A stretch of DNA of 64,000 nt from Datisca glomerata (GCA_003255025.1 QANY01004135.1:1116001-1180000), one strand, 5' to 3'. Positions 1 to 12,040 are shown, counted from the first letter of the stretch. Numbers and translations: made by a program. The notes: generated from the sequence alone by a model not told the origin.

Positions 1-720
1 ATTCAGAAATTCCACGGTGAACGACATGTCACTTGGGACCGTCGAGACAATTAGTTTAGGCATCCTACTTTTAGTTGACCATTCATAAAGAGGTGGAGCG
101 GTATGTGGAATGATGTCGAATTTGTTAGGTGTCTAAACAAAGGGCTATGAATAGAGGGTTGTAAACACATATGCCTATCCCTATGCATCATTGGACAAAT
201 GTAAGCATGGATTTTGTTGTGGGACTTCCACGAACTCAAATGGGTCATGATTCATTTAATTCCATGTAAGAAATTCACATATGCGGTCAACATACTTTCC
301 TGAGGTATGTTGTCTTCATGGGTTGCCTACTTCTATTGTTCCCGATGATTCACATTCTCTTAACCACTTTTAGCGAAGTCTATGCAAGATGGTGAATACT
401 CAGCTTGATTTTAGTACGACCTATCATCCTCAAAGGGATGGACAAATGGAGGAGGTGAATCAATCTCTTAGGGATACTCATTGATGTTTGGCGGACAATC
501 ATATCAAGTTATGGGACTAGAACATTGGGCAAGCTGAGTTTGCTCATTCACGTCGTAAACATAAATTTGGGTTTTACTCCTTTTCAGATTGTCTACCTCA
601 TAAGTCCACATGGACTACTCGACCTAATTCCATTACCATACAAGACTCGCGTTCATGGAAAAGTTGAGGATTTTGTTCATAGCCTGCAACCTGGAGGAGA
701 TTCACTGAACAGATTATAAC
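1..720 (+). pseudogene. Chromovirus-type Ty3/Gypsy integrase, 3' part of pol, decayed
   Basis: Across three frames the translation follows a plant chromovirus integrase. A stretch around 95-190 resembles the zinc-binding end (KEVERYVE, CRIC, SKG). The core begins near 210 with [17 protein letters not shown]. The part near 420-440 reads TTYHPQ and is followed by DGQ. The 525-719 frame ends with the pre-tail motif RVHGKVEDFVH. Integrase joins element cDNA to host DNA in the nucleus. Many stops and small indels make it dead. The 5' part lies outside the window. It runs toward the LTR at 832-1277 in the same orientation, so both belong to one element. Confidence 0.85.
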
Positions 721-822
721 AATCTAGTCAAAGTAGCAACTAAGAACAAAGATGATGTCTTTTCATGGTGATTCCACATATGATGATGCTATTGAAAATT
801 CCAAGATGATTTTTCTTCAATG

Positions 823-831
823 TGGGAAGAA
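823..831 (+). other. Polypurine tract before LTR
   Basis: A short purine run (gggaagaa) ends directly at the LTR start at 832. This is the expected place of the plus-strand primer of an LTR retrotransposon. Confidence 0.5.
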
Positions 832-1277
832 TAATACAATGCAGAAGAGTCCAGATACTTGAGATCATCATTAGTCGTTTATAGGGTATATTATTAGTCT
901 TAGTTGATTTTAATTATGAATATTTGTTATATGAGGTAGAATTAGTTTTTTTCTTTGTTTAGTTGATATTTTAGGATATAAAATTCAAAAATAAAGTCCA
1001 TATTTGATAATATATGACTTTGGCCAATTTTTGAATATTTTAGTCAAGATTTTGAGGTTATTTGAGGCCTATAAATAGGCACCAATCCAGTAATAGACTT
1101 GGTTTAATAAAATTTAGGAGAGAGTATCTATATTTTCCCCTAAATTTTTGAAAAATCATGAGTGATTAATGATAGTTTGAAGCCTAATTGACTGACATTC
1201 TTACACGAACCAAAAGTCCTTTAGAAGAGTTGATTTCAATTTTTGTTTGTCTTTCTTGTAGAGCTTCTGCTACATCA
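832..1277 (+). repeat. Chromovirus 3' LTR
   Basis: The LTR aligns with the inverted copy at 12387-12748 over most of its length. Its right end is ACATCA. The outer end of the inverted copy reads TGATGT in sense, giving perfect 6-bp inverted termini. The left end (TAATAC) is mutated from the expected TGATGT. A TATA box (ctataaatagg) lies at 1069-1079. The LTR follows the integrase, so it is the 3' LTR. About 30 bp near 875-905 is absent from the other copy. Confidence 0.85.
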
Positions 1278-1282
1278 TGTTG
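1278..1282 (+). other. Target-site duplication (copy 1)
   Basis: The five bases after the LTR end are tgttg, which read caaca in the sense of the Athila RT. The five bases outside the other LTR (12749-12753) are caacc. One mismatch in five is consistent with an old Ty3-type 5-bp duplication. Confidence 0.75.
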
Positions 1283-2470
1283 TTACTTGTTCATTCACTT
1301 CAGATTTAACCACAGTGATATTGGATCTTTTATAAACAACCTATACCGAGTTCACCCATTTGCTGTCTGAAATAGGGTAGATGACGCCAACATTTAGAAA
1401 CTTCAAGATCGACTTTTTCACAACCTCCATCATAGAAGGGTTCAATCATCTTTGAGCTTCCAGGTAGCTTTGCACTTTCCTCGAGTAAAATTCAGTGCAT
1501 TTACATGGAAGGATTAATCCCTTTTATTTCGGTTGTTGTCTAACCTTCGCATTTGATGATCTGTCAATAAGCGGACTAATTCCTATTATAATGTCATGTG
1601 GTTATTTGCAACGATTATGGGAAGTGTGTCTTTCTCTCCTAAGTACACATATTTGAGAAGCTTCAGAAGAAGTTTAGTCCCAAGGTAGGGGCCTGGATGA
1701 CAAAAGATAAAAGATTGTCGTTAGATAAAGTCAATGAAATAAAAGAAGCGTTATAAATGTTTGGAGCCTTTAGCAATGATTCTATAGAAGCCACAATCTC
1801 CTTAACGAGTGAAAAAATCACACGTCCCTTCTTGGTTTTTGAGGTCATCTAACGTAAGGCTTTTTCCAATGGCGATTTTCAATGCATCATTGCTAGTTAA
1901 CTCAAATAGTTGTTGCGCTAAAGAATCCAGTATATCAAACAAAAAACAAGAATACAATTTATTTGGACATCTTGTTGCTTCAAAGATGTTGAAGCCTATT
2001 ACCTCGCCATCAAATTCCATGGTTAGAGTCTTATCATAGACATCTATCTTGGTTCAGAAAGTTTTCATGAATGGTCCCCCAAAGAGTAATGGTGTAGACA
2101 TAGGTGATTCATCATCCTTCTCAAGTATATAAAAATTAGTGAGAACAAATAACTCATCCACATGCACTAAAACTTCCATTAAAGTACCTTTTGGATAAAC
2201 ATTAGATCAATCAACGAGTTAAATAACTACAATGGTAATAGATTTAACGTAATGTTTTTGAACGATCTTATTTATTTTTTCATTATTTCTCAAAACCCTA
2301 CCTCCTTTTTTCCTTTTTTTTCTTCTGAATGACATTTTAATAATACAACTCTCAAGTTTTTGGTTTCTAGGCTGAGAAACCAAAGGAAATATAGGACCAA
2401 CACTCGTTGGACTATAACTAGGGGGTACTCATTGACTGACCCAAACTATAAAACCTAGTCAAACTGATCA
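1278..2470 (-). pseudogene. Athila-type protease C-terminus and reverse transcriptase N-terminus
   Basis: On the minus strand the protease end comes first: EDVLV-like VHVDELF, then DDESPMSTPLLFGGPF and TKIDVYDKTLTMEFDGEV near 1980-2150. The RT start follows: KYVYLGEKDTLP, then RLNPSMMEVVKKS near 1425-1450, then ISDSKWVNSV and ITVVKSEVNEQVTT, stopping at the LTR border at 1278. These are the conserved steps of Athila-type polyproteins. The next RT residues (HVRMW onward) are found on the plus strand at 12749. Stops and frameshifts are frequent. The left part (about 2280-2470) is a basic linker with little similarity I can name. Confidence 0.8.
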
Positions 2471-2770
2471 TGACTTGTACAGTTTGCTCTGGCTTGCTTC
2501 TTGTACTTTTGACATTTCAACTTGGTTTCTATCAGTCCAACCCATGGAGAGAACAACACAAGACATCCTATAGGTTTATTTCACACGATGAGCTAGATGT
2601 GGCTGAGCATGAAAATAAGCCTTACTTAATGAAACCTTCATGTAAAAAGAGATTGGTTTGGAATGGATTCCCCCTGGAAAACTTAATTTATTTGACTTAG
2701 ATAGGATTCTCTTTTTGTATGATCATTATTCCTTGGTAGAGATTACGCTTCCTTCTCTACCTAGTCAAGT
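2471..2770. other. Unassigned stretch with a 76-codon open frame
   Basis: A plus-strand frame runs from 2470 to 2700 and starts MTCTVCSGLLLVLL. It has a hydrophobic start but no domain I recognise, and stops flank it closely. It lies between the Athila protease remnant (-) and a Copia LTR (+), so it is probably linker or captured sequence. I do not regard it as a gene. Confidence 0.3.
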
Positions 2771-2773
2771 GAC

Positions 2774-4186
2774 AATTTTGATCATAACATATAATATCTG
2801 TACTAGTAATTTTAATCAACTGTGTAGGTTCGAATGAAAGTGCAAATATGGTTTAAAATATTTTACTATGATGGTTTACGGAAAAAGCATACCATGCAAC
2901 ATGAGATTCACACAACATATAGTGAAGAACATGAAGCATGTCAAACAAGCTCGAAATATCTTGAATGAAAGATATACATACTTTGAAACATCATAAATTT
3001 TAAAGCCAAACCAAACCTAACATGCACCAGATCATATCAGATCGAACCAGACAAAGCAGAGACAAGTGAGGTTCAGTCTTTAACTCATCGAAATTCGGTT
3101 AGCTAAATGTTGTCAATCTAGATTTTTCATGATTAATTGAATTCGACAAACTAGTTCACTCAAATTGGCCCGTCAAATTCCACCTTTTACCTATAAATAT
3201 CAATTCTATCATTCATACTCCATTCATAAAGAGGTGAAGAAATATTGTCATAGCATGTGAGGCTTTTTCATCCATAGAGAGAGTTGTAAAATTGTGAGCA
3301 TTTTTTTTATTAACATTGGGTCTCTAGATTGTAGTTCTCTGATTAATCTTAGGAATGCACAAGCTCTAGGCTATGAGTTTTCCACAAGTGTCTCATGGTA
3401 AATCAAGAGATAAATCCTCAGGCCGATGACCTTGTGATAGCATGATTGCTGGTTTGAACCTGCAACATGTGGGGAGAAAACCCCCCAAGTCAATGGCGAC
3501 TATTTACGCTACACCTCATTGTTAAATCATGAGAATTGGTCTGTGAATATTCTATAGAGAGCTAGAAAATACCTTGCGTGAAACCCTACAAAATCCACTC
3601 TTGTGAGAGTTAGTGTAAGGGATTACTAGAACTTGATAAGCAAGCATTGTAAGCTTCAAGGGGTCCTTGAAGCATAGACGTTGGGACGATTTTACTAAAC
3701 CACATACGAAGAGCGTGTGTCAATTTATACTTCCACTAATTAAATTCTTGCAATTCAATTCCGTACTCTCAATTCTATTTATTTTACACTCATCAACATT
3801 TCACAGTTATTTATTTATTAGTTCATGATGAATTGAGTTTTAATGTTAATCTTTCAATTACCACTTGAGCGATTTTATTATTTGATAATATTTTATTAAT
3901 TAGTTTCTTTGTTGTTCAATTTTGATAATTTCTTTTTATTTCAAGCACTTCTCTTTTTGTATTGAAATCTTTTCCAAATTATTTTTATAGTTTCCCTTAA
4001 TAGAATGGGTGTCATATCGATCATACAATTGGTATCACTCTTGATCTTTTAATTGTTACTCGAGTGAGATTAATATTTGAGTATATTAACTATTTTTTTG
4101 TTCACAACTTTGATAATTTCCTTTTTTAAAAATATTTTCCAAAATATTGTTGCCCATAATAAAAATGGTACCATATTGATTCTACA
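2774..4186 (+). repeat. Ty1/Copia LTR, start uncertain
   Basis: The stretch ends just before a tRNA-iMet-type primer-binding site and is followed by a Copia gag, so it should be the 5' LTR. The 3530-3720 part has the look of an LTR R/U5 region (gtaagggattactagaac, then agcattgtaagcttc). The left limit is a guess: a TG-start cannot be fixed and there is no second copy in the window. The right 330 bp holds an imperfect tandem duplication, listed separately. Confidence 0.5.
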
Positions 4187-4200
4187 ACCGGTATCAGAGT
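3845..4200 (+). repeat. Imperfect tandem duplication across LTR end and PBS
   Basis: About 3845-4040 and about 4041-4200 repeat the same order of landmarks: caattaccacttgagcgatt versus taattgttactcgagtgaga, then tttgataatttc, then ttttccaaa, then gtcatatcgat versus accatattgat. Each ends with a PBS-like motif (ttggtatcact and ccggtatcagagt). The copies are diverged. Confidence 0.6.
4189..4200 (+). other. Primer-binding site, tRNA-iMet type
   Basis: cggtatcagagt differs by two bases from the usual plant Copia PBS tggtatcagagc. It lies between the LTR and the gag start at about 4267. Confidence 0.6.
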
Positions 4201-4266
4201 TTGGTGCCTTTTATAAGACAATCATCTTGAGGTTTGGCATCATCTTTTGGGTTTGTAGTTGAAAAA

Positions 4267-5200
4267 TGTCAATCGAATCTAAACCATCATATATTTTATG
4301 GAGTGAATTTTAATTATTTGAAAAATAAAATGAAAATATTTATTCAATCTCTTGATTATAATTTGTGACATATTGTCAAAAATGGTTTTATGTGCATAAA
4401 TAATGTGAATTGACCAAAATTATCAAATTGTCATTAAATGTGAAGCCATAAATGTTTTATATTGTGCTTTGAATATAAATGAATTTAATAGAATTTGTTT
4501 ATGTTAATCTTCTAAAGAAATCTGACATGTTTTAGAAATCACACATGAAGGCACTAATCAAGTTAAGAGACTACTTAAAAGCTTATGCATGAATATGAAA
4601 TTAAAAATGGATAAAACTGAAAGCATTGATGACATATTTGCATGCTTTAATAGAATTATTAGTTCTTTGGTAAATATTTACTAACGATGTATTGGCGAGA
4701 AAAGTTACTAGATATTTAACAAAATCATGGGAGAACGAGATAATCACTATTCAAGAAGCAAATGATCTACAATACAGTCCTTAGACTAACTCTTGGAATC
4801 TTTATTGAACTAGAAAAAGAGTTTAAAAAAGAGGATATGGACTACATTAAGAGAGAAAACTTCATATTCAAAGCAACATGAATAGGAAGCAAAAATGATG
4901 AGGAGGATGAAGATCAGATCTGACTCACAAAGACGCTTTAAAGCTACTCTAGAATAGAGGAAGCACATCAAAGAAGAGATTCAAGTCTCAAGAAAATAGA
5001 CAATACTTTGACAGCTTTGATGAATATGAAAAGGTAAATTTGTACGTAATATCACAAGGTATGTAAACTCAGTTTTCATGATAAAGTCAATTTTAGATAA
5101 ATCACTTGCAAATACACACATACGCAAAGGTGTATATGCTTTGTTAAAGATTCAAATGTTTTTCTATTTTGAAAAATGCGTACGTAAGGGAGAGTTTTAA
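4267..5200 (+). pseudogene. Copia gag (UBN2-type) remnant
   Basis: The frame opens with MSIESKPSYILWSEF and soon reads NKMKIFIQSLDYNL then HIVKNGFMCINN, the N-terminal gag pattern of plant Copia elements. Near 4690-4760 it reads RKVTRYLTKSWENE then TIIQEANDL, the usual LPxSWE/AIEEAKDL part. Gag forms the cytoplasmic particle. Frameshifts and stops are common. Downstream pol is missing; the sequence breaks near 5300, where a CACTA-like terminus begins. Confidence 0.7.
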
Positions 5201-5327
5201 TTTTAAAATTATTTGAAAGGAAATGTTTTGTTGATAAAATTCAAAAATTTGTTGGGGGTGCCAAAGTTCTTTGAGTCTGTGAGTATCTTGTCTCCTAATT
5301 CAATTGAATCTTGTTGACCATATCGGT

Positions 5328-5722
5328 CACCACAACAAATAAATGCTACGATAGCGGTTAAAAACGCTATCGTACTGTTTTCATAGGATTTTTCTAAATG
5401 CTATGTTTATCAACATTATTAAAAGTCTGACCCTTTCATAGCATTTTTTCGTCACTATCAAAACACTTTTCATAGCATTTTTTCACCGCTATCAGAACAC
5501 TTTTTATAGCACTTTATCAATGCTGTTAAAGATTTACCGTAGTATTTTTTCAACACTTGGCAGACCTACCATAGCATTTTTCCGATGCTATGACAGACTT
5601 ACCATAGCGTTTTTTAAGGCTATGCTAGAAAAGTGATAGCATTTATAAAGCAATAGTAAAAACTTACCATAGCATTTTTTAAACGTTGTCAAAGACTTTT
5701 CATAGCATTTTGATGCTATATG
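5328..5722 (+). mobile_element. CACTA-like left terminus with subterminal repeats
   Basis: The end starts caccacaac, one change from the CACTACAAC type. About ten short subterminal motifs follow in both orientations (catagcattttt, gctatcg, tagcggtt), spaced 25-45 bp apart. Such arrays bind the transposase in En/Spm-type elements. The same motif set lies inverted at 43960-44393, whose end reads CACTACAACC on the other strand. Flanking triplets differ (ggt versus cct), so one shared insertion is not shown. Confidence 0.65.
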
Positions 5723-7026
5723 ATGTGCAACATCTTGTTATTATAAGTTTTTTTTATCTTACTTATTCTTGCTTGTATAACCTAAACAATAATATTTTTG
5801 ACAAAATATCAAAAAATTAATAACATCACATAACATTTTATTTTATTACTCAAAATTGTTACAAACTATTGTCCGCTAAAACTCATAATTTGAAATGACA
5901 AACACATATTGATATTTACATAAAACAAAAAAATTAATATCCTAAGAGAAGGATTAAAGTCTAGTAAGACTCCAAAATCTAATTATGAAGCTTCAAAAAC
6001 CGATGTCGAGACAACATGTGGCTTACCTTGCTTCTGTTGACTTTGTTTTGAAGTATAATTGAAACTACAGATTTTTAAACAATCTAGAAAAATAAGGAAT
6101 TCATTTATACAGACTGAATCTAGAAAATAGTGTGAAAAAATATACTATTCAATATAATATGACTAAAGAGAAATATATAGAGTAAAATAATTATTAATGA
6201 TTAATAATACGTGAAAACTAATGATTAATAAACCTAACGTATAAGAACAAATCAACACTCAACACTTATCTATGAGCTTTTTCTCCCCACCCCAAAAATC
6301 TAATCTGACTTTTGCTCCCTTAATTCAATCATTTTGCTCCCTATGAGGCATTTACAAACAATGGGCAGAACCAAAATGAATAACTACAAAATAATCTATG
6401 GATGAACTCGAGTAATCCCAATGTGAAACACTGATGATATCATACTATATAAACCTAAAGCACTTACATTGGTGGTGGTTTTTAGACACTGATAATTCAA
6501 GGCTCATTGCAGAAAAAACTACATAAAAAATGAATTATCAAGTCTTTAGTACAATTATAGCCTCATAAAAATAGAAAAAGAAATGCAAATTAGCCCCTTC
6601 ATCTTGTCAGCAGAAAAACAAAATTACGTCCCACCCTACAAAAACCCAAAGATTATAAAGCAAGGCTGAAATTACACCAGCAAAGTAAGAACCACAATTA
6701 ACCCATCCCATCTAACCCACTTGCATGATAACAACCTAGAATCTCCAAAAAGATTTCCATAAAGTCAAATCAATCCTGTGATCTTTCAAAACATAGTTTG
6801 CATAGCCCAAAAGTATCTGATTCTCATCACTATGTGAAACCATGCACCCACCTGAGTTACTAAGTATTTGCTGTGACATCGACGGACAAAATAATTGTAT
6901 AACTTCAATGTCCACTATAAACCCACTATATATGATTTTTATAGAAGACTTTTCAAATATTAAGCTAGTTAGAAGATGTTACACAAAGTTATCTTTACAT
7001 AAACAATAAATAATATTCAACATAAA

Positions 7027-7412
7027 AGTTTGAACACCATCTATTTCAATCACAGTAACTACAGAAATTTATCAGCCATCTTCCACTAAACATAGTTAAA
7101 ATAATAACAACAAAGAAGAAAAACCATTAATCAGATATGATGCAATTCTCAGTCAATTACCCCCCCCCCCCCACATTTCAATATGATAACTACAAAAATT
7201 TATCATCCATATTCCAATAAACATAGTTAAAACAATGACAACAAAGAAGAAAAACCATTAATTAGAGATGATGCAATCCTTGGTCAGTTTGAACACAATA
7301 TAACGCCCCCACCCCCACATTTCAATCATGGTAACTATAGAATAACAATGCTTCGTTAGTTTTAACACCATATACCCCCACCATTTTAATCATGGTAAGT
7401 ACATAAATTTAT
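7027..7412. repeat. About 130-bp imperfect tandem repeat, three units
   Basis: Units share the order: accatctatttcaatcacagtaac, atttatcatcc, aaacatagttaaaa, acaacaaagaagaaaaacca, gatgatgcaat. Starts lie near 7030, 7165 and 7300, and a fourth is partial. C-rich runs vary between units. Confidence 0.7.
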
Positions 7413-8185
7413 CATCGTTTTAGGTATATCATACAAATTCTTTACGTAGAAATCCACTGCAATTAAAGCATTTTAGGTACCTTAGTGGATGAAAAAAGAA
7501 AAGCTCTTGTTTTGTAAGTAACAATCTGTGGTCATACTTCTTTGCTTCTTTTAGCATATTAATGTATTCTTGTAGAAAGTGGTTAACAAGAAAGAATGCA
7601 ACTCAACATCTCAAAACAGTACCTTCTTCCCAGGTTTTTTACAATCAACCTATATGTGATCTGTCTTACCACATTCGAAGCATTGTACTTTGTAGTAGTT
7701 CAATTCTATTTCGGTAGTCATTTTGGGTTTTTGAAAAAATATAACATTTTAGATATTTCAGTATTTCGGTATCTCATTTTGAGAAAACATTCCAGACATA
7801 AATTAATATTATAAAATTTATTATATAATATAAGTAAAAGAATTTGAATAATGACTTATTAACATATAATTAAATAATTTACTGACTTATTAACTTATTA
7901 ACACATAATTCTCAATTAAAAATAACATATTAATTTAGTTACTAAATTTGTATTAACCAAAAAGAATAAAAAACTTTTCTAGTTAACATCAATGTCAACA
8001 TATAATTCTCATTAAAAGAATCACATAGTTGATTTTTAATTACTAAAATTTTTTCTAAAAAGATAAGAAAGTTAATTTTTCTATAATGTATTCTAAAATA
8101 AATTGTACAGAAAACTCATTTATCTCAACCAAAAAGAGTAGAAGAGAAGAGGTTTTCAAAGAAAAAAATAATGAAAAAACACAAA

Positions 8186-8242
8186 CTACGCAGCCTGGGT
8201 TTCGAACACCTCACGTCTGAGGCCAGGCGCGCTAGCTGTGGT
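8186..8242 (-). other. tRNA-like patch, not a tRNA gene
   Basis: On the minus strand a B-box-like ggtgttcgaaaccc follows gctagcgcgcc. Patches of this type are common inside plant CACTA elements and tRNA-derived repeats. No cloverleaf can be drawn. Confidence 0.35.
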
Positions 8243-8256
8243 GACTAGCGTGACAT

Positions 8257-8867
8257 TTGTTGCATTTTTGTTATCATTTATATATCATCAAAATAATTTT
8301 GGCAAATTTGTACCTCCAACTCTTTTCCGTTCCCTTTTCAGAATCAGAATATTCCGCCCTCCAGCTAGAACATAATGAAATTGACTACTATGTTGTACTC
8401 TATATAGTGGAGTTGCTACTATTACACACTTATTGGCTTGTACCGCTACTGTTGTCACTACCAAAAGAAGCGTTACTCTTCCTACATGTGGTCTATTTCT
8501 CCACCTATAAGGCCCTATAATGTGCTGCAGAATTATTCAAGGGATCGAGCAGGATTACAATCTCCTGAATTCGCACCTGTAACCCACCAACACATCAAGC
8601 CACCAACTGCTCATCAGTTTCTAGAATCTAATTACGCACTAACAACTGATAAATCACATTTGTGTAATCTTCCCATGTATGTGTACCATGTCATCTACCT
8701 TGTTGTAAATTCAACAATTTCCCTTTCATTTTTTTCCAATCAGTAATTTCCACCTTCCTCATCCTGTTACTGGTCAACACTAGTTGTTTCAACCATGTCG
8801 GTGCCCTACCTCGAGCATTGTTGCCACCAGAATTACTCTTTTATTTTTTGGAACTGCCTTGAACTCT
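8257..8867 (-). pseudogene. Chromovirus gag, C-terminal part
   Basis: On the minus strand this continues the gag that starts at 12386. In order it reads EFKAVPKNKRV, RGRAPTWLKQLVLT, KVEITDWKKMKGK, WEDYTNVIYQ, ETDEQLVA, GGLQVRIQEIVILLDP and SAAHYRAL. This is the order of the gag core in plant chromoviruses. A possible degraded zinc-knuckle tail lies near 8290-8350. The frame joins exactly to the part at 12041-12386 when the solo LTR and one target copy are removed. Confidence 0.8.
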
Positions 8868-8872
8868 AATAT
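8868..8872. other. Target-site duplication, left copy (AATAT)
   Basis: aatat before the solo LTR matches aatac at 12041-12045 in four of five bases. Confidence 0.75.
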
Positions 8873-10204
8873 TATTGGGCATAATACCCTCAAAGTATAT
8901 GCAAAGATATTTTAATTTGAAATTAATCGAAATATATTTTTCTTATAATTATCTTTTTTGAATTATTATCGAATAATTTATATAAATATTTGAAAATTTC
9001 ATATCAATTAATGAGACTAGGATCTTGTATTAGTAACGAATGACTAAGATCATAGATAATGAATTAAATAGTCCGCAACATATTAAAGTGTGAAGTCTTT
9101 AATGAATGATTGCTAGTACGGTTCGCTAAGAATTTTAAATGCATGTGATCTAGATCTGGTTCGCTCATGTGTATAGACATCTTAGTAAATGTACTTTATA
9201 TAATTATATTATATAGGACATGACCGATGTGAATTGATATCTTTATTAACTTACCGTTTATCACAAAGATTTAATACACATTAATCAAATGATCTTATGT
9301 GGATCAGTCTAAATCTTGAGTAGCCATGAACTCTATACATATCTACTAGATCTTTTGATTCACTCGTTAATGCTTGTTGGTAAAACATGCCAGTGACTTT
9401 TGTTTTACAGATCAGTGACATGGATGGCTGAGAACATGATTTTACAAGATTTTGAATTCAAACTTTTCTAACAGATCATATATTAGTTCTCTTAAGTGTT
9501 AATTTTGAAACTGAATGGTTATTGATCTCAAATTTATAATACAATTATGAATTGACCGTTCAGTAGTGAATTAATAGTACTTAAGAATCAATAGATAATT
9601 AGAAGAGTAAAAATGCTAGCTTTAATTTATGAGCCAATAATTGGAGAACATAACTACATTAATTGATTATATCAATGAACTACATGAGATTACTCTGTAA
9701 ATATATTCTGTAATTACTAGGAGTGCAATTCTATATTAATAAATAATATTATTTAATTAAAAAGTTTAATTAATAATCTGATTTATTGGAGCTTAAAATT
9801 ATGAATCAATGGTCCCAAGCCACCTCTGTACAACACAATCTAAGGTGTGAATGTTTTAGGACATAACAAAAGGACTAGCTTGCAAAAGGAATTAAGTTGC
9901 TTGGACAAGTATATATTTATGAGATAATTATCTAAAAATAATAAATTAAGAATTAATTAATTAAATTAGTTATTGTAATTTTTAGAAATTACAATTAATT
10001 TATTATATCGATTATTTTTTGAATTAATTGATAAGTGAAACAGTATATTTGATTTATACTAAATTATTATAAGATAATAATTTGAATTTGAATTAACTAA
10101 TATGTTATTTTTGAACTAATAGATAAGTTAGTAAAGACGTGTGATCAAATAAGTTAATTTTAAATTAACTGATATCTAGATATTTATCTGATTAAAATAA
10201 AAAA

Positions 10205-11335
10205 ATTACACTTTTACACCTTAAACTATCCGCATTAAACACTTGAAATCCTGAACTATAAAACATTGCACTTTAAACCCTCAACTATCTAAAACTAACA
10301 AAAAAACCTTAGCCCTAACTCTGTTAACTTACTGTTTCAATTAATCAAAATGACGTCGTTTCAAACCATGTGAAGCGACGTTGTTTTCTGTATGTTCAAT
10401 GAAATACCTAAACTGCCCCTAGAAAAAAACAAAACCCATCCCCTTCTTCGTTCTTCCTCGATTCCTCAATCCCTTCTTAGAAAGCCCTAAACCAACACAC
10501 CTTCTGTGTTCCTACCCTCTTTGATTCGCATAGAAAAGAAGGGTTTCATTCACACTCAAGAAGTCTAGAGTTGAGGTAACTTTTCCTCCATTTCTTCTTT
10601 TCCCCTTCCCCTATTTCTTTTATGCATTTTCGAAGTTCTTCTCTGCGTGTGACCCGATTTCTACTCTACGATATCTTATTTTCTGTGATTTTGAAGAAGT
10701 TTCGAAGAAGAAGGCTTTCAATTTTAAGAAGTTTTTTTCTTCTTTTCCCCTACTGCTCTGCGAGATTTTGAAGAATTGCTCTCTGAGATTTCAATTTTTG
10801 CTTATACCTGGTTTTTGTGTTATCTGCAAATTTGAGTGATTTGCGACTTCATATGCATGATCTGTTATTTCATATGAACTACTTCTATTTTCTCTGCTAT
10901 TTTGTCTCTAATTTGTTCTGATTTTTCTATAGCTATCTAATTTGATGATAAGGTTTGCCTGATTTTTTGTCTAATTTTTAATTTGATTTTTAGTATGAAT
11001 TTGATAGTTATTGTAGAATAGCAAGAATCTAAGAAAGTCACAGAGTAAAAATCAGTTAAAAATCACTATTGAATAGCAAGCATCCTTTTTTGAAATTTCA
11101 TGGAAGGGTTTCTCCTTGCGAAATCGGGTCACACGCAGAGAAGAACTTCAATCACACAGAAACGAAATAACGCAAGAGAAATAGAAGAAATGGAGGAGAA
11201 GTTACATGATTCTTGACTAATAATGATCACACAGAGAAGAACAGAGTCAGGGTTAGGGTTTTTTGGTTAGTTTTAGATAGTTGAGGGTTTAAAGTGTAAT
11301 ATTTTATAGTTGAGGGTTTTGAAATATTTAATGTC
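10205..11335. mobile_element. MULE-like non-autonomous element
   Basis: The stretch is absent from the other copies of this LTR. Its ends are long inverted repeats: left gcactttaaaccctcaacta then tctaaaactaac, right gttagttttagatagttgag then ggtttaaagtgtaat. They match over about 85 bp. A second inner inverted pair is ctgcgtgtgacccgatttc (near 10645) against gaaatcgggtcacacgcag (near 11120). aaattac occurs at both borders and may be the core of a 9-bp target duplication. The interior is T-rich and has no open frame, so it encodes no transposase. Confidence 0.6.
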
Positions 11336-11384
11336 AAATTACGACATGCCAATCACTGATTTTTGAATTAGGGATTGACATGAC

Positions 11385-11520
11385 ACACCGTAGTGCCATA
11401 TGAAACTATAGTACTGTAGTGCCGCACGACACTATAGTGGTGTGTGGGACTCTATAGTGCCTCACGACACGACAATAGTCCACGACACTATAGTGTGGTG
11501 CAGACTGTAGTGGGTCCCAC
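11385..11520 (+). promoter_or_regulatory. Palindrome cluster in Copia U3
   Basis: Repeated short palindromes of the type cactatagtg and cactacagtg stand 15-35 bp apart in the U3 part of the LTR. Equivalent clusters lie at 34440-34610 and 42720-42880. A TATA-like stretch follows each cluster, so they may be promoter or enhancer elements. Function is inferred. Confidence 0.5.
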
Positions 11521-12040
11521 TACAATGACACATTTATAAATAATTTATTATTTTATGTAAAGCCTAAAACCTAATAAGCCTTAACCAAAAATATATATAT
11601 TATTCTATTGGCCTCATTGAAGCAACCTGTGTGGTTAATTGTTAATCAAAGGCTCTGCGAATTATTCAATTCTCACTCTGGGCTCTGTCTCATGTGTTGA
11701 GTACATCTAGAGATAAAAAAATATTCTTTAATTGTTATAATTGCCTACACACGTCTTAGTGTGTTCGAGGATTATTTCATAAGATCTTTGTTTCGATCTC
11801 ACTATCCGTTGTTCGTGAAATCTCAAGTTCGTTGTTAGCGAGGACGCTTGATATATTACAAGAGGTATATTTTCTTTATTTGTATGTCTATGATTTATTG
11901 TATAGATATATAATAGATCCAATGAGAAAAATTATTTTTCATTAAAAATGGTTTTTTAGAACCTGTGGTGTTGCAATTATTTTCATATCGATAAAATTTT
12001 AAAACTAAACGCATCCACTGCGTGCGCCGCGATTCCAACA

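Larger units (their letters stand above)
5723..8255. other. AT-rich interior, probably CACTA-derived, no gene
   Basis: No coding region can be supported. The stretch is very AT-rich. It includes a run of 13 C at 7160-7172 and the tandem repeat at 7027-7412. A 72-codon plus-strand frame at 7596-7814 has no recognisable content. Its right edge meets the chromovirus gag remnant near 8255. It may be the non-coding part of the CACTA-like element, but a right terminus with matching triplet is not visible. Confidence 0.4.
8873..12040 (+). repeat. Solo Copia LTR (with nested MULE-like insert)
   Basis: This is the same LTR family as 41143-43418. The start (tattgggc) is one base off the expected TGTTGG, and the end is ttccaaca. 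The two copies align from the start through the tagatctttt region, the cacgacacta palindrome cluster, a TATA-like atatatatatta near 11589-11600, and the acgtcttagtgtgttcgagg block at 11750. No internal region is attached and a 5-bp duplication borders it, so it is a solo LTR left by LTR-LTR recombination. It carries a roughly 1.13-kb insert at 10205-11335. Confidence 0.85.

Noticed and set aside
8186..8242. tRNA gene on the minus strand
   Set aside because: A B-box-like motif is present but no A box at the right distance and no cloverleaf.
2769..8254. gtgac at 2769-2773 and 8250-8254 as target duplication of one large insert
   Set aside because: No TG...CA or CACTA terminus adjoins either copy, and five bases match easily by chance.
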